Position numbers and translations under genes: made by a program. Shown piece after piece: positions 7,324 through 16,609 of a stretch of DNA of 64,000 nt. How positions within the stretch are numbered: the stretch's first letter is position 1; every line of letters starts with the position of its first letter. The stretch comes from Pilimelia anulata (GTDB taxonomy: Bacteria > Actinomycetota > Actinomycetes > Mycobacteriales > Micromonosporaceae), in assembly GCF_014647895.1 (NCBI RefSeq), contig NZ_BMQB01000001.1:1008018-1072017 (forward strand). The letters run 5' to 3'. Below the pieces are notes generated by a model. The model saw nothing but the letters and a program-made list of their open reading frames with translations. It did not search any database and was not told the DNA's origin.

Positions 7324-9744
7324 TCAGGCCCCGGTCGCGCGGTCCTCGGGAACAGGTGCGCCGGGGGACGCGACTGATACCCCCGGTCTACCACCGGGGT
7401 GCGACAATCCCGGGCCCGGCGGCCGGCGCGGCGGTGTCCGGTCGGCGGCCGCCCAGCGCAGCGGCCCCGGGTGCACCGGCCACGACCAGCGGCCCCACCG
7501 GCCCCGCCCGGCCCGCAGGTGGGCGGCGTACGCCCCGGCGGCGGCGACCGCCGCGTCCGCGGCGGCGGTGTCCGGGGCGGCGGGATCGGGGGCCGCGGGG
7601 GCGAACGCGGCGGCGTTCACCGCCGCGGCGAGCGCGTCCAGCGGCGGCGCCCCCTCCGCCCGGGCGGCGTCGGCGACGGCGGTGGCGGTCAGGTGGGCCG
7701 GCAGCGGGCGCCCGGCCAGCCGGCGGGCGTCCCGGACCGCGTGCCACGCCCCGGCGATCCGCCGCGCCGGCTCCGGAGCGGTGCGCCGCCGCCGGTCCAG
7801 CCGCCGGCGGGCGAGCGCCAGCGCGGCCACCGGGCCGGCCAGCAGCAGGACCGCGGCGGCCGCGACCAGCGGCAGCACGGTGCCCGCCCGCCGGCCGGGC
7901 GCCGCGGCGGGCGGGCCGACGGCCGCCGGCGTCGCGGTCGGCCCCGGCGTCGGCTCGTCCGGTACGACCGGCGGCGGCGTCGACGGGTCCGGCCGGGGCC
8001 GGGCGTCCGGCTCGATCGGCTGCGGCTGCTGGTCGGCGCGCGGCAGCGGGTCGAACGCGACCCAGCCCAGGTCCCGGAACAGCACCTCGGGCCAGGCCAG
8101 CGCGTCGCCGGCCCGGACCGCCCCGCCGCCGGCGCCGACCCGGAACCCGACGACGATCCGGGTGGGCAGGCCGAGCAGCCGGCCCAGCACCGCGTACGCG
8201 GCGGCGAACTGCTCGGACGTCCCCCGCTGCCCGCCGGCGCCCGGCGCGCCGAACAGGAAGAACCGCAGGTTCGGGTACGCGTGCCCGCTCGGCGCGTCGG
8301 CGACCAGCCGGTAGTGCGCGCGCAGGTACTCCTCCAACGCGGCCGCCCGGTCGTACGCGCCGACCGCCTCCCCGGCCAGCCGCTCGGCCAGCCCCGCCAG
8401 CGCGGCGGGCGGCTCCGGCCCGGTGTCCAGCAGCCGGGCGACGCCGGCGCCGCTGGGCACCTCGGCGTCGACCAGCAGGTTCGCCGGCTCCTCGGCGGCG
8501 GTGGAGTCGACGGCGTACCGCAGGCCGGGCCGCAGCGGCTCGCGGCCGAGCAGCGTCCCGCCGTCCGGGTCGTACGCCACCCGCACCCCGGCGACCCGCC
8601 GCGCCCGGTCGGCGGCGGGCAGCAGCCGCCCGGACAGCCCGGCCACCGTCACCTCCTGCCGCACCGGCCGGCGCGCCCCCGGCGCGGGAGCGCCCGCGGG
8701 CAGGGCCCGGCCGGCGCTGCGGTAGGTGGCGCCGACCCGCCAGGTCACCCCGTCGTACGCCGACAGCACGGCCAGCCGTAGCCGCGCCCCGACCGGGTTC
8801 CCGGCGAGCCGCACGTCGAACAGCTTCTGCCGCGGCTGCAACGCCCACCCGGACAGCCGGACCAGCGGGTTCTCGTCCAGGGTGTCGAGCTGCGGCGGGA
8901 TCAGGTGGGCCCGCGGGTCGGCCGGGCGCCCGGTGAGGACGGGCGCCAGCGCGGCCGCCCCGGCGAGCGCGACGACGCCGGTGACGGCCACCGCGGCGCC
9001 GGCCGCGCCGAGCCGCCGCAGCCCCGCCCACCCCGACTCGCCGGCGGCCGCACCCGCTGTGTCGACGGCGGCCGCACCCGCACCGGCCGCGGCGGGCCCG
9101 CCGGCCGCGGCCCCCGGTGCGGCGTCGGCCGGGCGGCGCGGGCCCGGGACCGTGACCAGGCCCGCCGCGGCGACCACCAGGAACGCCACGGTCGCCCCCG
9201 CGGCCGGGCCGGCGTTGGGCCCCACGAGGTACAGCGCACCCACGAACAGCGCCGCCGGCGCCGCGTACGCCAGCAGCATCCGCCCGGTCCGCAGCGCCAC
9301 CTCGACGGCGACCATCGTGGCCAGCCACGCCGCCGCGAGCGGGACCACGACGGTGTCCGGCTGCGGCTCGACCGGGATCATCGCCCCGAGCAGCCGCGGC
9401 AGCCCGTTGGCCAGCGCGTCGGCGGCGACCGGCGGCAGCGGCCCCGGCAGCCCGGCCCGGTGCGCGGTTAGCGCGACCGCCCCGCCGAGGTACCCGGCCA
9501 GCGCCACCACGGACAGCGGCGCGACGAGCGTGCCCCGCCCGCGCGCCAGCAGCAGGCTGATCGCCGCGGCGCCGCCGGCCGCGCCGGCCACGAGCCGGGT
9601 GAGGACGGTCCCGTCGAAGATCCGGTCGGCGACGACCCCGGCGACCACGACGAGCAGCACGGGTACGAGCACCCGCCGCACCACCCCGCCGACCCCGCCG
9701 AGGACCACCCCGCCGTGCGCCGCCGGCGGGTCCGGGGGGCTCAC
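7324..9744 (-). CDS. TgpA-like membrane protein with degenerate transglutaminase core
   Basis: An 806-residue protein whose GTG overlaps the DUF58 stop. It has five to six N-terminal transmembrane helices (to about residue 260), an extracytoplasmic domain, a transglutaminase-like core (about 440-570), a Pro/Thr-rich stretch, a further helix and a cytoplasmic tail. Family members have a Cys-His-Asp triad. Here the Cys position reads Ser510 (codon TCC, in 'GTSEQFAAAYAVLGRLLGLP') and the His position Leu549 (in 'DALAWPEVLF'); Asp565 remains. It is therefore probably a non-catalytic binding or scaffold domain. It is the last gene of the FnIII-MoxR-DUF58 cluster. Confidence 0.9.
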   Translation of the reverse strand: MSPPDPPAAHGGVVLGGVGGVVRRVLVPVLLVVVAGVVADRIFDGTVLTRLVAGAAGGAAAISLLLARGRGTLVAPLSVVALAGYLGGAVALTAHRAGLPGPLPPVAADALANGLPRLLGAMIPVEPQPDTVVVPLAAAWLATMVAVEVALRTGRMLLAYAAPAALFVGALYLVGPNAGPAAGATVAFLVVAAAGLVTVPGPRRPADAAPGAAAGGPAAAGAGAAAVDTAGAAAGESGWAGLRRLGAAGAAVAVTGVVALAGAAALAPVLTGRPADPRAHLIPPQLDTLDENPLVRLSGWALQPRQKLFDVRLAGNPVGARLRLAVLSAYDGVTWRVGATYRSAGRALPAGAPAPGARRPVRQEVTVAGLSGRLLPAADRARRVAGVRVAYDPDGGTLLGREPLRPGLRYAVDSTAAEEPANLLVDAEVPSGAGVARLLDTGPEPPAALAGLAERLAGEAVGAYDRAAALEEYLRAHYRLVADAPSGHAYPNLRFFLFGAPGAGGQRGTSEQFAAAYAVLGRLLGLPTRIVVGFRVGAGGGAVRAGDALAWPEVLFRDLGWVAFDPLPRADQQPQPIEPDARPRPDPSTPPPVVPDEPTPGPTATPAAVGPPAAAPGRRAGTVLPLVAAAAVLLLAGPVAALALARRRLDRRRRTAPEPARRIAGAWHAVRDARRLAGRPLPAHLTATAVADAARAEGAPPLDALAAAVNAAAFAPAAPDPAAPDTAAADAAVAAAGAYAAHLRAGRGRWGRWSWPVHPGPLRWAAADRTPPRRPPGPGLSHPGGRPGVSVASPGAPVPEDRATGA

Positions 9745-10874
9745 CAGCGCACCGCCGACCACTGCGCGGCGAAGTCCGCCCCGTCCCTGGCCACCAGCAC
9801 GCCCGGCGGCCCGGCCGCGCCGTCCGCCGCGCACACCACGCACGCCACCGCCGCGTACCGCCCGCGCAGCGCCGTCACCTCCGCCAGCTCGCCGCGCGCC
9901 GCGCCGCCGGTGACCAGCACCAGCGTGTCCCCGTACCGCAGCGCCCGGGCCCGCCGCGCCGCGTCGGTCAGCGGCCCCGCCGCGGTGGGCGCCGCCTCGG
10001 TGAGCAGGTCCAGGTACGGCCCCGCGCCCGCCGGCCGCCGGGGCCCGCTGTCCACGCCCGCCCCGCCGACCAGCGCCAGCGTGATCGGCAGCCCGGCGGC
10101 GCAGGCGGCGGCGACGATCGACGCGACCGCCTCGCAGGCCGTCTCGAAGTCCGCCGGGTCGCCGTACGCGGCCGCCCGGTCGTCCAGCAGCAGCACCGGG
10201 TGCGGCACGCTCGTGTCGACGTGCTCGCGGACCAGCAGCTCGCCGGCCCGGGCGCTGGCCCGCCAGTGCACCCGGCGCAGGTCGTCGCCGACGACGTACC
10301 CGCGCAGCGCGTCGAACGTGATGGTCCCCGCGGGCACCCGGTCGAACCGCCCGTCCGGGCTGCGGGTCACCCCCGGCGGCCCGCCGGCCAGCGGGTGCCG
10401 CCGCGGGTACACCCGCACCCGCCCGGTCCCGCCGTGCTCCCGGTCGGCCCGGACCAGGTCGAACGGGTCCCGCCGGCGCACCCGCAGCGGCCCGACGGGG
10501 ACGACGCCGCGCCGGTCGGTCGGCACCGGGTACCGCACCGCGGTCCGGCCGCCCGGCCGCAGGTTGCGCACCGGCACCTCGGCCCGGCCGGCGCCGCACC
10601 GGTCGGTGGCGACGAGGTTCGCGCCGCGCCACCGGCTCGGGTTCGCCACGTGCAGCGTCACCGCGCACGGGTCCCCGCGGTCCACCCGGTCCGGTTCGAT
10701 CTCCCGGCGGACCGCCAGCGCCGGCCGGATTCGGCAGCTCACCAGCCCGTACAGCAGCAGCGCCGCCGCCACCGCCCCGACCAGCACCAGCTCGGGGTAC
10801 CGCAGCCCGAGCCCCGCCCCGGCCGCCGCGGCGGCCGCGCCGGCGAGCCCGTACCCGCGGCCGGTCAGCCGCAC
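9741..10874 (-). CDS. DUF58 family protein
   Basis: A 377-residue protein with two N-terminal hydrophobic helices (about residues 8-50), a beta-rich middle and the DUF58 core 'DALRGYVVGDDLRRVHWRAS' with 'ELLVREHVD', followed by a vWA-like fold. DUF58 proteins accompany MoxR ATPases in all kingdoms of bacteria and are thought to be their clients or partners in envelope assembly. It starts with GTG 5 bp after the MoxR stop and overlaps the next gene by 4 bp, so it is tightly coupled. The membrane location is predicted; the biochemical role is unknown. Confidence 0.9.
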   Translation of the reverse strand: MRLTGRGYGLAGAAAAAAGAGLGLRYPELVLVGAVAAALLLYGLVSCRIRPALAVRREIEPDRVDRGDPCAVTLHVANPSRWRGANLVATDRCGAGRAEVPVRNLRPGGRTAVRYPVPTDRRGVVPVGPLRVRRRDPFDLVRADREHGGTGRVRVYPRRHPLAGGPPGVTRSPDGRFDRVPAGTITFDALRGYVVGDDLRRVHWRASARAGELLVREHVDTSVPHPVLLLDDRAAAYGDPADFETACEAVASIVAAACAAGLPITLALVGGAGVDSGPRRPAGAGPYLDLLTEAAPTAAGPLTDAARRARALRYGDTLVLVTGGAARGELAEVTALRGRYAAVACVVCAADGAAGPPGVLVARDGADFAAQWSAVRW

Positions 10875-10879
10875 GCCGG

Positions 10880-11854
10880 CTACGCCGCCGCCGGCACGGG
10901 CACCGGCACGGACTCGATCGCCTCGGCCAGTACGGCGGCGGCGGTGATCCCGCGCAGCTCCGCCTCCGGGCTGAGGATCAGCCGGTGGGTGAACACCGCC
11001 GGCATGAGGTCGCGCAGGTCCTCGGGGATGACGTACCGCCGCCCGGCCAGCAGCGCGTACGCCGACGCGGCCCGGGTCAGCGCGATCACCCCGCGCGGGC
11101 TCACCCCGAGCCGCACCCGCGGGTGCGTGCGGGTGGCGGCGGCGACCCGGACCGCGTACGTGTACAGCGGGTCCGCGATGTACGTGGTCCGGGCCAGCGC
11201 GATCACCTCGGCCACCGCGGCGGTGTCGGTGACCGGGGCGAGGTCGTCGGGGGAGCGGGCGGCGGCGCCGCGCAGCACCTCCACCTCGACGTCCTCGTCC
11301 GGGTAGCCGACCGCGAGCCGCATGAGGAACCGGTCTAGCTGCGCCTCGGGCAGCCGGTACGTGCCGTCCATCTCGATCGGGTTCTGGGTGGCCACGACGA
11401 GGAACGGCCGCGGCACGGGGTGCCGGGTGCCGTCGACGGTGACGTGCCGCTCCTCCATGACCTCCAGCAGCGCCGACTGGGTCTTCGGCGACGCCCGGTT
11501 GATCTCGTCGGCGATGACGATGTTGCCGAACACCGGCCCCGGGTGGAACTCGAACGCCCCCGTCCCCTGGTGGAACACCGTGACGCCGGTGACGTCGGCG
11601 GGCAGCAGGTCCGGGGTGAACTGGATCCGCCGCCAGGCGCCGCGCACGGTCGCCGCGAGCGCCCGGGCGAGCGTGGTCTTGCCGACGCCGGGTACGTCCT
11701 CCAGCAGCAGGTGGCCCTCGGCGAGCAGCGCGGTCACGGCGAGCCGGACGACCGCCGGCTTGCCGAGCACGACGCGGGACACCTCGGCGGCAATGCGGTT
11801 GCCGATGGCGGCGACGGCCTCCGCGGGGTCGGTGTCCGGGGCTGGGTTGTGCAC
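10880..11854 (-). CDS. MoxR-family AAA+ ATPase
   Basis: A 324-residue AAA+ ATPase. Walker A is 'EDVPGVGKTTLA' (residues 52-63), Walker B 'IVIADEINRASPKTQSALLE' (from about residue 112), sensor 1 'ATQNPIE' and the arginine-finger region 'LPEAQLDRFL'. A helical lid domain fills the C-terminus. MoxR proteins act as chaperone-like ATPases that mature metal centres or membrane/secreted complexes, together with vWA or DUF58 proteins. It starts 15 bp after the FnIII protein stop and precedes DUF58 by 5 bp, so all four genes probably form one operon. Confidence 0.95.
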   Translation of the reverse strand: MHNPAPDTDPAEAVAAIGNRIAAEVSRVVLGKPAVVRLAVTALLAEGHLLLEDVPGVGKTTLARALAATVRGAWRRIQFTPDLLPADVTGVTVFHQGTGAFEFHPGPVFGNIVIADEINRASPKTQSALLEVMEERHVTVDGTRHPVPRPFLVVATQNPIEMDGTYRLPEAQLDRFLMRLAVGYPDEDVEVEVLRGAAARSPDDLAPVTDTAAVAEVIALARTTYIADPLYTYAVRVAAATRTHPRVRLGVSPRGVIALTRAASAYALLAGRRYVIPEDLRDLMPAVFTHRLILSPEAELRGITAAAVLAEAIESVPVPVPAAA

Positions 11855-11869
11855 GGTGGTACCCCTGTT

Positions 11870-14461
11870 TCAGCAGTTCGGGAGATCGTTGATCTTGTCG
11901 CCGTTGGCGAGGTTCAGCCAGATGAACGGGATGTAGCGCTGCTTGCCGCCGAAGGTGATCTGTACCCACATGTCGCTGCGCTTCTTGTTGTTGTACGTGG
12001 TGGCGTCCAGGACCGCGCCGCTGCTCTGGTCGCCGTCGCTGCCCTTGCGCTTGCAGAACGCCTTGTACGTCTGCCCCGCCCGGGCCGTCCCGACCGCCTC
12101 GGCTTCCTGCTGCCGGACGCCGGAGTAGACGCCGATGCCGCGGCCGCAGTACCCGCGGTCGGGCCCGTTGTCGTCGGTGCAGGACACCCGGCCGTCCAGC
12201 CGCCGGGTGGTGCCGCTGCCCTTGTCGCTGGCCTCGCCGGCCGCGTTGACGGCGTACGCCGTGTACGCGTACCCGGTGTCCGGCGTCAGGTTCTTGATCG
12301 TGTCGCCGGTGCAGCGGAACCGGGACCGCTTGCCACCGTTGACGCTGATCTCGCAGCGGGCGGCGTCGGTGGCCCGCAGCGCCACGGTCATCGTGCTGTA
12401 CGTCGTCGTCGTCCGCACGGCGGTCATCGCCGGCTTCGGCACGGTCCGGGCGCGGGCGGCGGCCGGCGCGCCCGGACCCGCGGCGTTGCGGGCGCGGACC
12501 TGGACGGTCACCGACTCGCCGGCGCCGAACCCGCCGATGTCGACGGTCCCGGCCCGCTCCGCCTCGGACGTGCGGCCGTTGGCGACCAGCAGGTACCGGT
12601 CGACGGGCCGCCCGTTCTCCGGGGCCGGCTGCCAGCTCACCCGGACCGTACCCGCCTTGTCGGTGGCGGTGACCGCCTTCAGGCCGACCGGCTTGCCGGG
12701 CGCGGTGAACGGCGTCACCGACTCGCTGACCGGCGACGGGACCGACCCGGCCCCACGGTCGTTGACGGCGACGACGGTGAACGCGTACGCCCGCCCGTAC
12801 TCCAGCTCGCGCACCACGAGCGCGGTGCCCTTGCTGGTGCCGGCGGCGGTCGACTCGCCCTCGCTGGTGGCGGTGACCTGGTACCGGATGATCCGCCGCC
12901 CCAGCCCGTTGGCCCGCGGCCAGCTCACGTGGACGGTCCCGTCCGGCTTCGGCACGGCGGTGACGGCGGTCGGCGCGGCCGGCACGTCCGCGGTCGGGAC
13001 GACCGGGTTGCTGCGCGTCGGCGGCCCGGCGCCCTTGGCGTTGACGGCGTGCACGCTGAACCGGTATGTCCGCCCGTTGGTCAGCCCCGGCACCGTGACC
13101 TGCCGCTGCCGGGCACCGACGGTGAACGTCCGGTCGGCGCCGGTGACGACGTACCTCGTGATCGGCGAGCCGTGCTCCGGCGCGCCGCGCCAGGAGATCC
13201 GCGCCTGCGCCTTCCCGGCCGTGGCGAACACCCCGAACGGCGCGCCCGGCGGGCCGACCCGCGGCCGCGGCGGCGGGGGCGGCGCCGGCGGCGGGTCGCC
13301 GCCGAGGACCCCGTCGGCGTACTTGTCCACCGCCCGGACCCCGTGCCGGTCGTCGACCACCCGCGCCGCGGACGAGCCGGGCGCGTTGATGAACAGCCGG
13401 TTCTCCCGCACCTCCAGCTCGAGCGCGCCGCCGCCGCCCGGCAGCCGGATGCTGTCCGCCGACCGCCCCGCGCCGTCGATCACCCGGACGCTGCCGGCGC
13501 CGTCGGCGCAGTAGAACCGCCCCGACCAGGCCACGGCCGGCTGCTCCAGCACGCCGGCGCCGGGCACGTCGAGGGCGCGCACGTCCCCGCCGGTACCGAC
13601 GACGAGCACCTGCCGCCGGTCCGGCAGCGTCACCGGCACCTCGCCGCCGACCACCCGCCCCGGCAGCAGCCCGCCGCCGGCGCCGGGCAGCTCCGCGGTG
13701 TGCGTCCGGTCGCCGCGCATCGTGGTCAGCCGCGCCGCGGTCCGGTCGAGGACGGCGACCCCGTCGTCGAGCGCCGCCACGGCCAGGTCGTGCTGCGGCT
13801 CGGCGACGGCCGCCGTCCGGACCCGCACCGGCCCCGCCGCCCCGCCGGCCGGGTCGCCGGCGGTGACCGCGGCCACCGTGCCCTCGGTCGGCACCCCGAC
13901 CCACAGCCGCCCGTCCCCGTCGAACACCCCGCCGGTGATCCCCGGCGGGAACCGCACCGGCTCGCCCACGCCCTGCAGCGTCCGCGGGTCGAGCTGCCGG
14001 ACCAGCCCCTGCACGGTGTCGACGACGAACGCCGCGTCGTCGCGCAGCGCCACGGTCACGCCGAGCCCGGCGGTGGTCGGGGTGGTCGCGGTCGCCCGCA
14101 GCGTGGCCAGGTCCAGCGCGCTGACCAGCCCGGTACTGCGGTCGCGCAGCAGCAGCAGCCGATCGGTCTGGGTCACCTGCATCGCGTGCCCGGCGCCGCC
14201 GCGGACGTCCAGCCGGGTGTCGATCCGCCCGGTCAGCCCGTTCACCCGGGCGACCTCGCCCTTCATCGTGCTCCACAGCCAGGAGCTGACGTCGTAGTTG
14301 GCCACCGCGTTGTCCGCGGCGCTCAGCCCGAGCAGCGTGAGGCTCATCGCGGCGACGGTCCCGGCGGCGGTCACCCCGGTGACGACCCCCGACCGGCTGC
14401 GCGGCCGCAGCCGCCGCAGGGCGCGCCCGACGGCGCGCAGGGCGGCGCGCTCGATGGCCAC
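11870..14461 (-). CDS. large FnIII-repeat surface protein with beta-propeller-like N-terminus
   Basis: An 863-residue protein with an Arg-rich cytoplasmic start and a transmembrane helix at about 27-48. A repetitive beta region follows (about 60-380, blades such as 'DRLLLLRDRSTGLVSALDL'), then a Pro-rich hinge. Next come three clear fibronectin type III domains between about 400 and 690 ('VPGLTNGRTYRFSVHAVNAK' is typical), with a further FnIII-like segment to about 765. The C-terminal segment is Cys-containing and SH3-like, ending 'NDLPNC'. It is probably exported and anchored, facing the cell wall. As first gene of the MoxR-DUF58-TgpA operon it is the likely client or structural output of that ATPase system. 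Confidence 0.85.
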   Translation of the reverse strand: MAIERAALRAVGRALRRLRPRSRSGVVTGVTAAGTVAAMSLTLLGLSAADNAVANYDVSSWLWSTMKGEVARVNGLTGRIDTRLDVRGGAGHAMQVTQTDRLLLLRDRSTGLVSALDLATLRATATTPTTAGLGVTVALRDDAAFVVDTVQGLVRQLDPRTLQGVGEPVRFPPGITGGVFDGDGRLWVGVPTEGTVAAVTAGDPAGGAAGPVRVRTAAVAEPQHDLAVAALDDGVAVLDRTAARLTTMRGDRTHTAELPGAGGGLLPGRVVGGEVPVTLPDRRQVLVVGTGGDVRALDVPGAGVLEQPAVAWSGRFYCADGAGSVRVIDGAGRSADSIRLPGGGGALELEVRENRLFINAPGSSAARVVDDRHGVRAVDKYADGVLGGDPPPAPPPPPRPRVGPPGAPFGVFATAGKAQARISWRGAPEHGSPITRYVVTGADRTFTVGARQRQVTVPGLTNGRTYRFSVHAVNAKGAGPPTRSNPVVPTADVPAAPTAVTAVPKPDGTVHVSWPRANGLGRRIIRYQVTATSEGESTAAGTSKGTALVVRELEYGRAYAFTVVAVNDRGAGSVPSPVSESVTPFTAPGKPVGLKAVTATDKAGTVRVSWQPAPENGRPVDRYLLVANGRTSEAERAGTVDIGGFGAGESVTVQVRARNAAGPGAPAAARARTVPKPAMTAVRTTTTYSTMTVALRATDAARCEISVNGGKRSRFRCTGDTIKNLTPDTGYAYTAYAVNAAGEASDKGSGTTRRLDGRVSCTDDNGPDRGYCGRGIGVYSGVRQQEAEAVGTARAGQTYKAFCKRKGSDGDQSSGAVLDATTYNNKKRSDMWVQITFGGKQRYIPFIWLNLANGDKINDLPNC

Positions 14462-14670
14462 CTCGCCTCCCCGGGAATGCGTCCGGGCGCGCCCCGCGGG
14501 GCGGTCCGGGCCGGACGGTCACTGCCGACCGCCCCGCCGCTCGCCGACCCGGACCCCGCGTGCGGGCCACGATCGTCGATGGGCGGGCGGTCCTGGCCAT
14601 CATAGGGAAAATCCCCGTACGCATCGACCCCCCGAACACTGTCGATCCCGGACTGTCGGTACCGGACGGA

Positions 14671-16410
14671 TCACTCCCGGTCGGTGCACACCGGCGGCGC
14701 CACCCCGAACTCGCTCGTGGAGTAGACGGCGGACACCTGGAAGCAGTAGGCCACGCCGGGCCGGAACCCGGCCGCGGTGTACCGCGCCGGCGACCCGGCC
14801 GGCAACTGCGCGAGCAGCCGCAACTCCCCGCCGGCCTGCCCGCCGGTGACGACGTACGTCGCCCGCCCACCGGACGGGTCAGCCCAGGTCAGCACGACGG
14901 CGCCCGGCTCGCGGGCCACCCGTACGTCGGTCGGGGGCGCACCGGTGAGCCGGACGGGCGCGGCCGTGGGCGACGGAGCAGGGCGGGCGGTCGGGCGGAG
15001 GAGGGCGACGGTGGCGACGCCGGCGGCGCACAGGGCCAGGGCGGCGGCGACGGCGGCGACGATCCAGCCGGCGCCGGCGCGGGCGCGGCGGGGGGTGGCG
15101 GGGGTGCCGGCGGGTGGTTCGGTCAGGTCCGGCAGCGGGTCGACGGGCGCGGTGGGTACGGCCTGCCACGCCGGCTCCGGCCTCGACTCCGGCCCCGGCT
15201 TGGGCTTCGGCTCCGGCGGCCGGGCGGGGTGAGGGTCGTTGGCCGGTCCGGTCGGGTGTCGGGCGGGTTGGGCCGGAGTCGGTGCTGTTCCTGCTGCGGG
15301 GGCAGTGGGGGGTGCCGGGAGCCATGGCGGAGTGCTGCCGGTGGGTGGGGCGGCGGGCTTGGGGGGCGTGGGGCGGTGGGGCGCGGGCTGGTCCGGGGCG
15401 ATGCGGGTGGTTCGGTTCGGTACCTCCGCCGAGGTGTGGGGATCCGGCTCCGGGGCGGGGTGATCCGGGGTATCGGGGGTCGCCCAGGCGGCTGTCGAGG
15501 GGGCGGGTTCCGACGGCAGCCCCGCTGCACTCCCGACCTCGGCCGGTGGAGTCGTGGGTCGGAGCGGGACGGGCTCGTGCACTGCTTCCCCGTGCGCCGG
15601 CTCGCGTTCCGGAGCCGACCAAGAGGTCCCGTACGTATCGGGGGCCGTGAGAGGTACGCGATGTCTTGCTGCCCGCGCTGGCGCGGATGGGGCGGCGTCG
15701 AGGGAGGGGAGGGGCCATTCGGGAGGAGCGCCGGTCGGTGTGGTGGTCGGCGGTGCGGCCGACGTGAGGGTTGAGGGGATGCCGCTCGGGGCGGGTTCCT
15801 CAGCACCTTCGGGAGCGAGGGGACGGTCGCGCGGTGCGGCAGCCGGGAGGGCCCGATCGTTTCCTCGCTGTGCGGGCGGCTCCGCCGGCGTCGGCGCGGC
15901 AAGCGGGGGGACCGGGTGGGGCGGCCGCGACGCGCCCGCGGTCGGGGAAGGCGGCACCGCGTGCGGGACGGCAGCGTCCAGGTATGCCGCTGCCGTGGTC
16001 ACCGCCGGGTGGCTCGGCCCGAGTGCCGCCGGTCCGTGGCGGAGTACCGTACTGTGCTGTTTACGTGCTTCGTGCCGGTTTCCCAGCTCCTCCGCAACGT
16101 CGGCCAGGTCGGCCGTCAGCAGCAGGACCAGGGCGTCGGCCTCCCCGCGCACCCGAACCGCCTCGGCGAGCTGCTCCTCCAGCACCCGCCGGGCGGCCAC
16201 CGGCTCGTCCGCCGCCCGGTACATCCCCACCAGCTCGCGGGCACAGTCCAGCACGTCCGGGTGGCCCGGCCCCCAGTCGTCACCGGCGGCGGCGGTCGCG
16301 GCGGCCAGCAGCTCGGTCGCCCCGGCCACGTCCCCCTGCCCGTACAGCTCACGCGCCCGATCGCGGGCAGCGGCCAGGGTTGCGGCATCGACACGGTACG
16401 GCTCGGACAC
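14671..16410 (-). CDS. TPR N-terminus / proline-rich linker / TM / FnIII protein
   Basis: A 579-residue protein. The N-terminus (to about 145) resembles tetratricopeptide repeats ('ARELYGQGDVAGATELLAAA', 'HPDVLDCARELVGMYRAADE'). About 280 residues of low-complexity Pro/Ala/Thr sequence follow, then one transmembrane helix ('GWIVAAVAAALALCAAGVAT') and a C-terminal FnIII domain ending 'VSAVYSTSEFGVAPPVC'. Topology is therefore cytoplasmic TPRs and an external FnIII domain. The GTG start at 16410 was chosen because the normal TPR helix begins just after it; an upstream GTG at 16446 is possible. It lies upstream of the FnIII-MoxR operon on the same strand, 209 bp away. Confidence 0.8.
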   Translation of the reverse strand: MSEPYRVDAATLAAARDRARELYGQGDVAGATELLAAATAAAGDDWGPGHPDVLDCARELVGMYRAADEPVAARRVLEEQLAEAVRVRGEADALVLLLTADLADVAEELGNRHEARKQHSTVLRHGPAALGPSHPAVTTAAAYLDAAVPHAVPPSPTAGASRPPHPVPPLAAPTPAEPPAQRGNDRALPAAAPRDRPLAPEGAEEPAPSGIPSTLTSAAPPTTTPTGAPPEWPLPSLDAAPSAPARAARHRVPLTAPDTYGTSWSAPEREPAHGEAVHEPVPLRPTTPPAEVGSAAGLPSEPAPSTAAWATPDTPDHPAPEPDPHTSAEVPNRTTRIAPDQPAPHRPTPPKPAAPPTGSTPPWLPAPPTAPAAGTAPTPAQPARHPTGPANDPHPARPPEPKPKPGPESRPEPAWQAVPTAPVDPLPDLTEPPAGTPATPRRARAGAGWIVAAVAAALALCAAGVATVALLRPTARPAPSPTAAPVRLTGAPPTDVRVAREPGAVVLTWADPSGGRATYVVTGGQAGGELRLLAQLPAGSPARYTAAGFRPGVAYCFQVSAVYSTSEFGVAPPVCTDRE

Positions 16411-16525
16411 GCCGCCATGCTGCCGCCGAACCGGGCCCGGCGCCACCCCGGTATGTCGCGCCTCCCCGCCCGCGGGTGGGGTGTAGTGTGATCCCCCGTG
16501 CGGCGGTCGTAGACTGTCGGAGCAG

Positions 16526-16609
16526 GTCCGGGTGGCGGAATGGCAGACGCGCTAGCTTGAGGTGCTAGTGCCCGTATAGGGCGTGGGGGTTCAAGTCCCC
16601 CCTCGGACA
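16526..16609 (+). tRNA. tRNA-Leu (anticodon GAG)
   Basis: An 84-nt gene with 7-bp acceptor stem (GTCCGGG with CTCGGAC, one G-T pair), D arm 'TGGCGGAATGGCAGACGCG', anticodon stem CTAGC/GCTAG and loop TTGAGGT giving anticodon GAG (16559-16561). A long variable arm typical of class II tRNA and a T arm with 'GGTTCAAGTC' complete it. CCA is not encoded. It reads CUC/CUU codons. TAGACT at 16510-16515 is a plausible -10 box. The 3' half is followed by integrase and transposase debris, as expected of a tRNA used as an integration site. Confidence 0.96.

Noticed and set aside
11420..14605. 1061-codon forward frame
   Set aside because: Antisense shadow of the FnIII and MoxR genes with low-complexity Arg/Gly/Val product.
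9741..14870. 1709-codon reverse frame
   Set aside because: Its C-terminal part is the DUF58 gene; the rest is an out-of-frame reading of the MoxR and FnIII genes.
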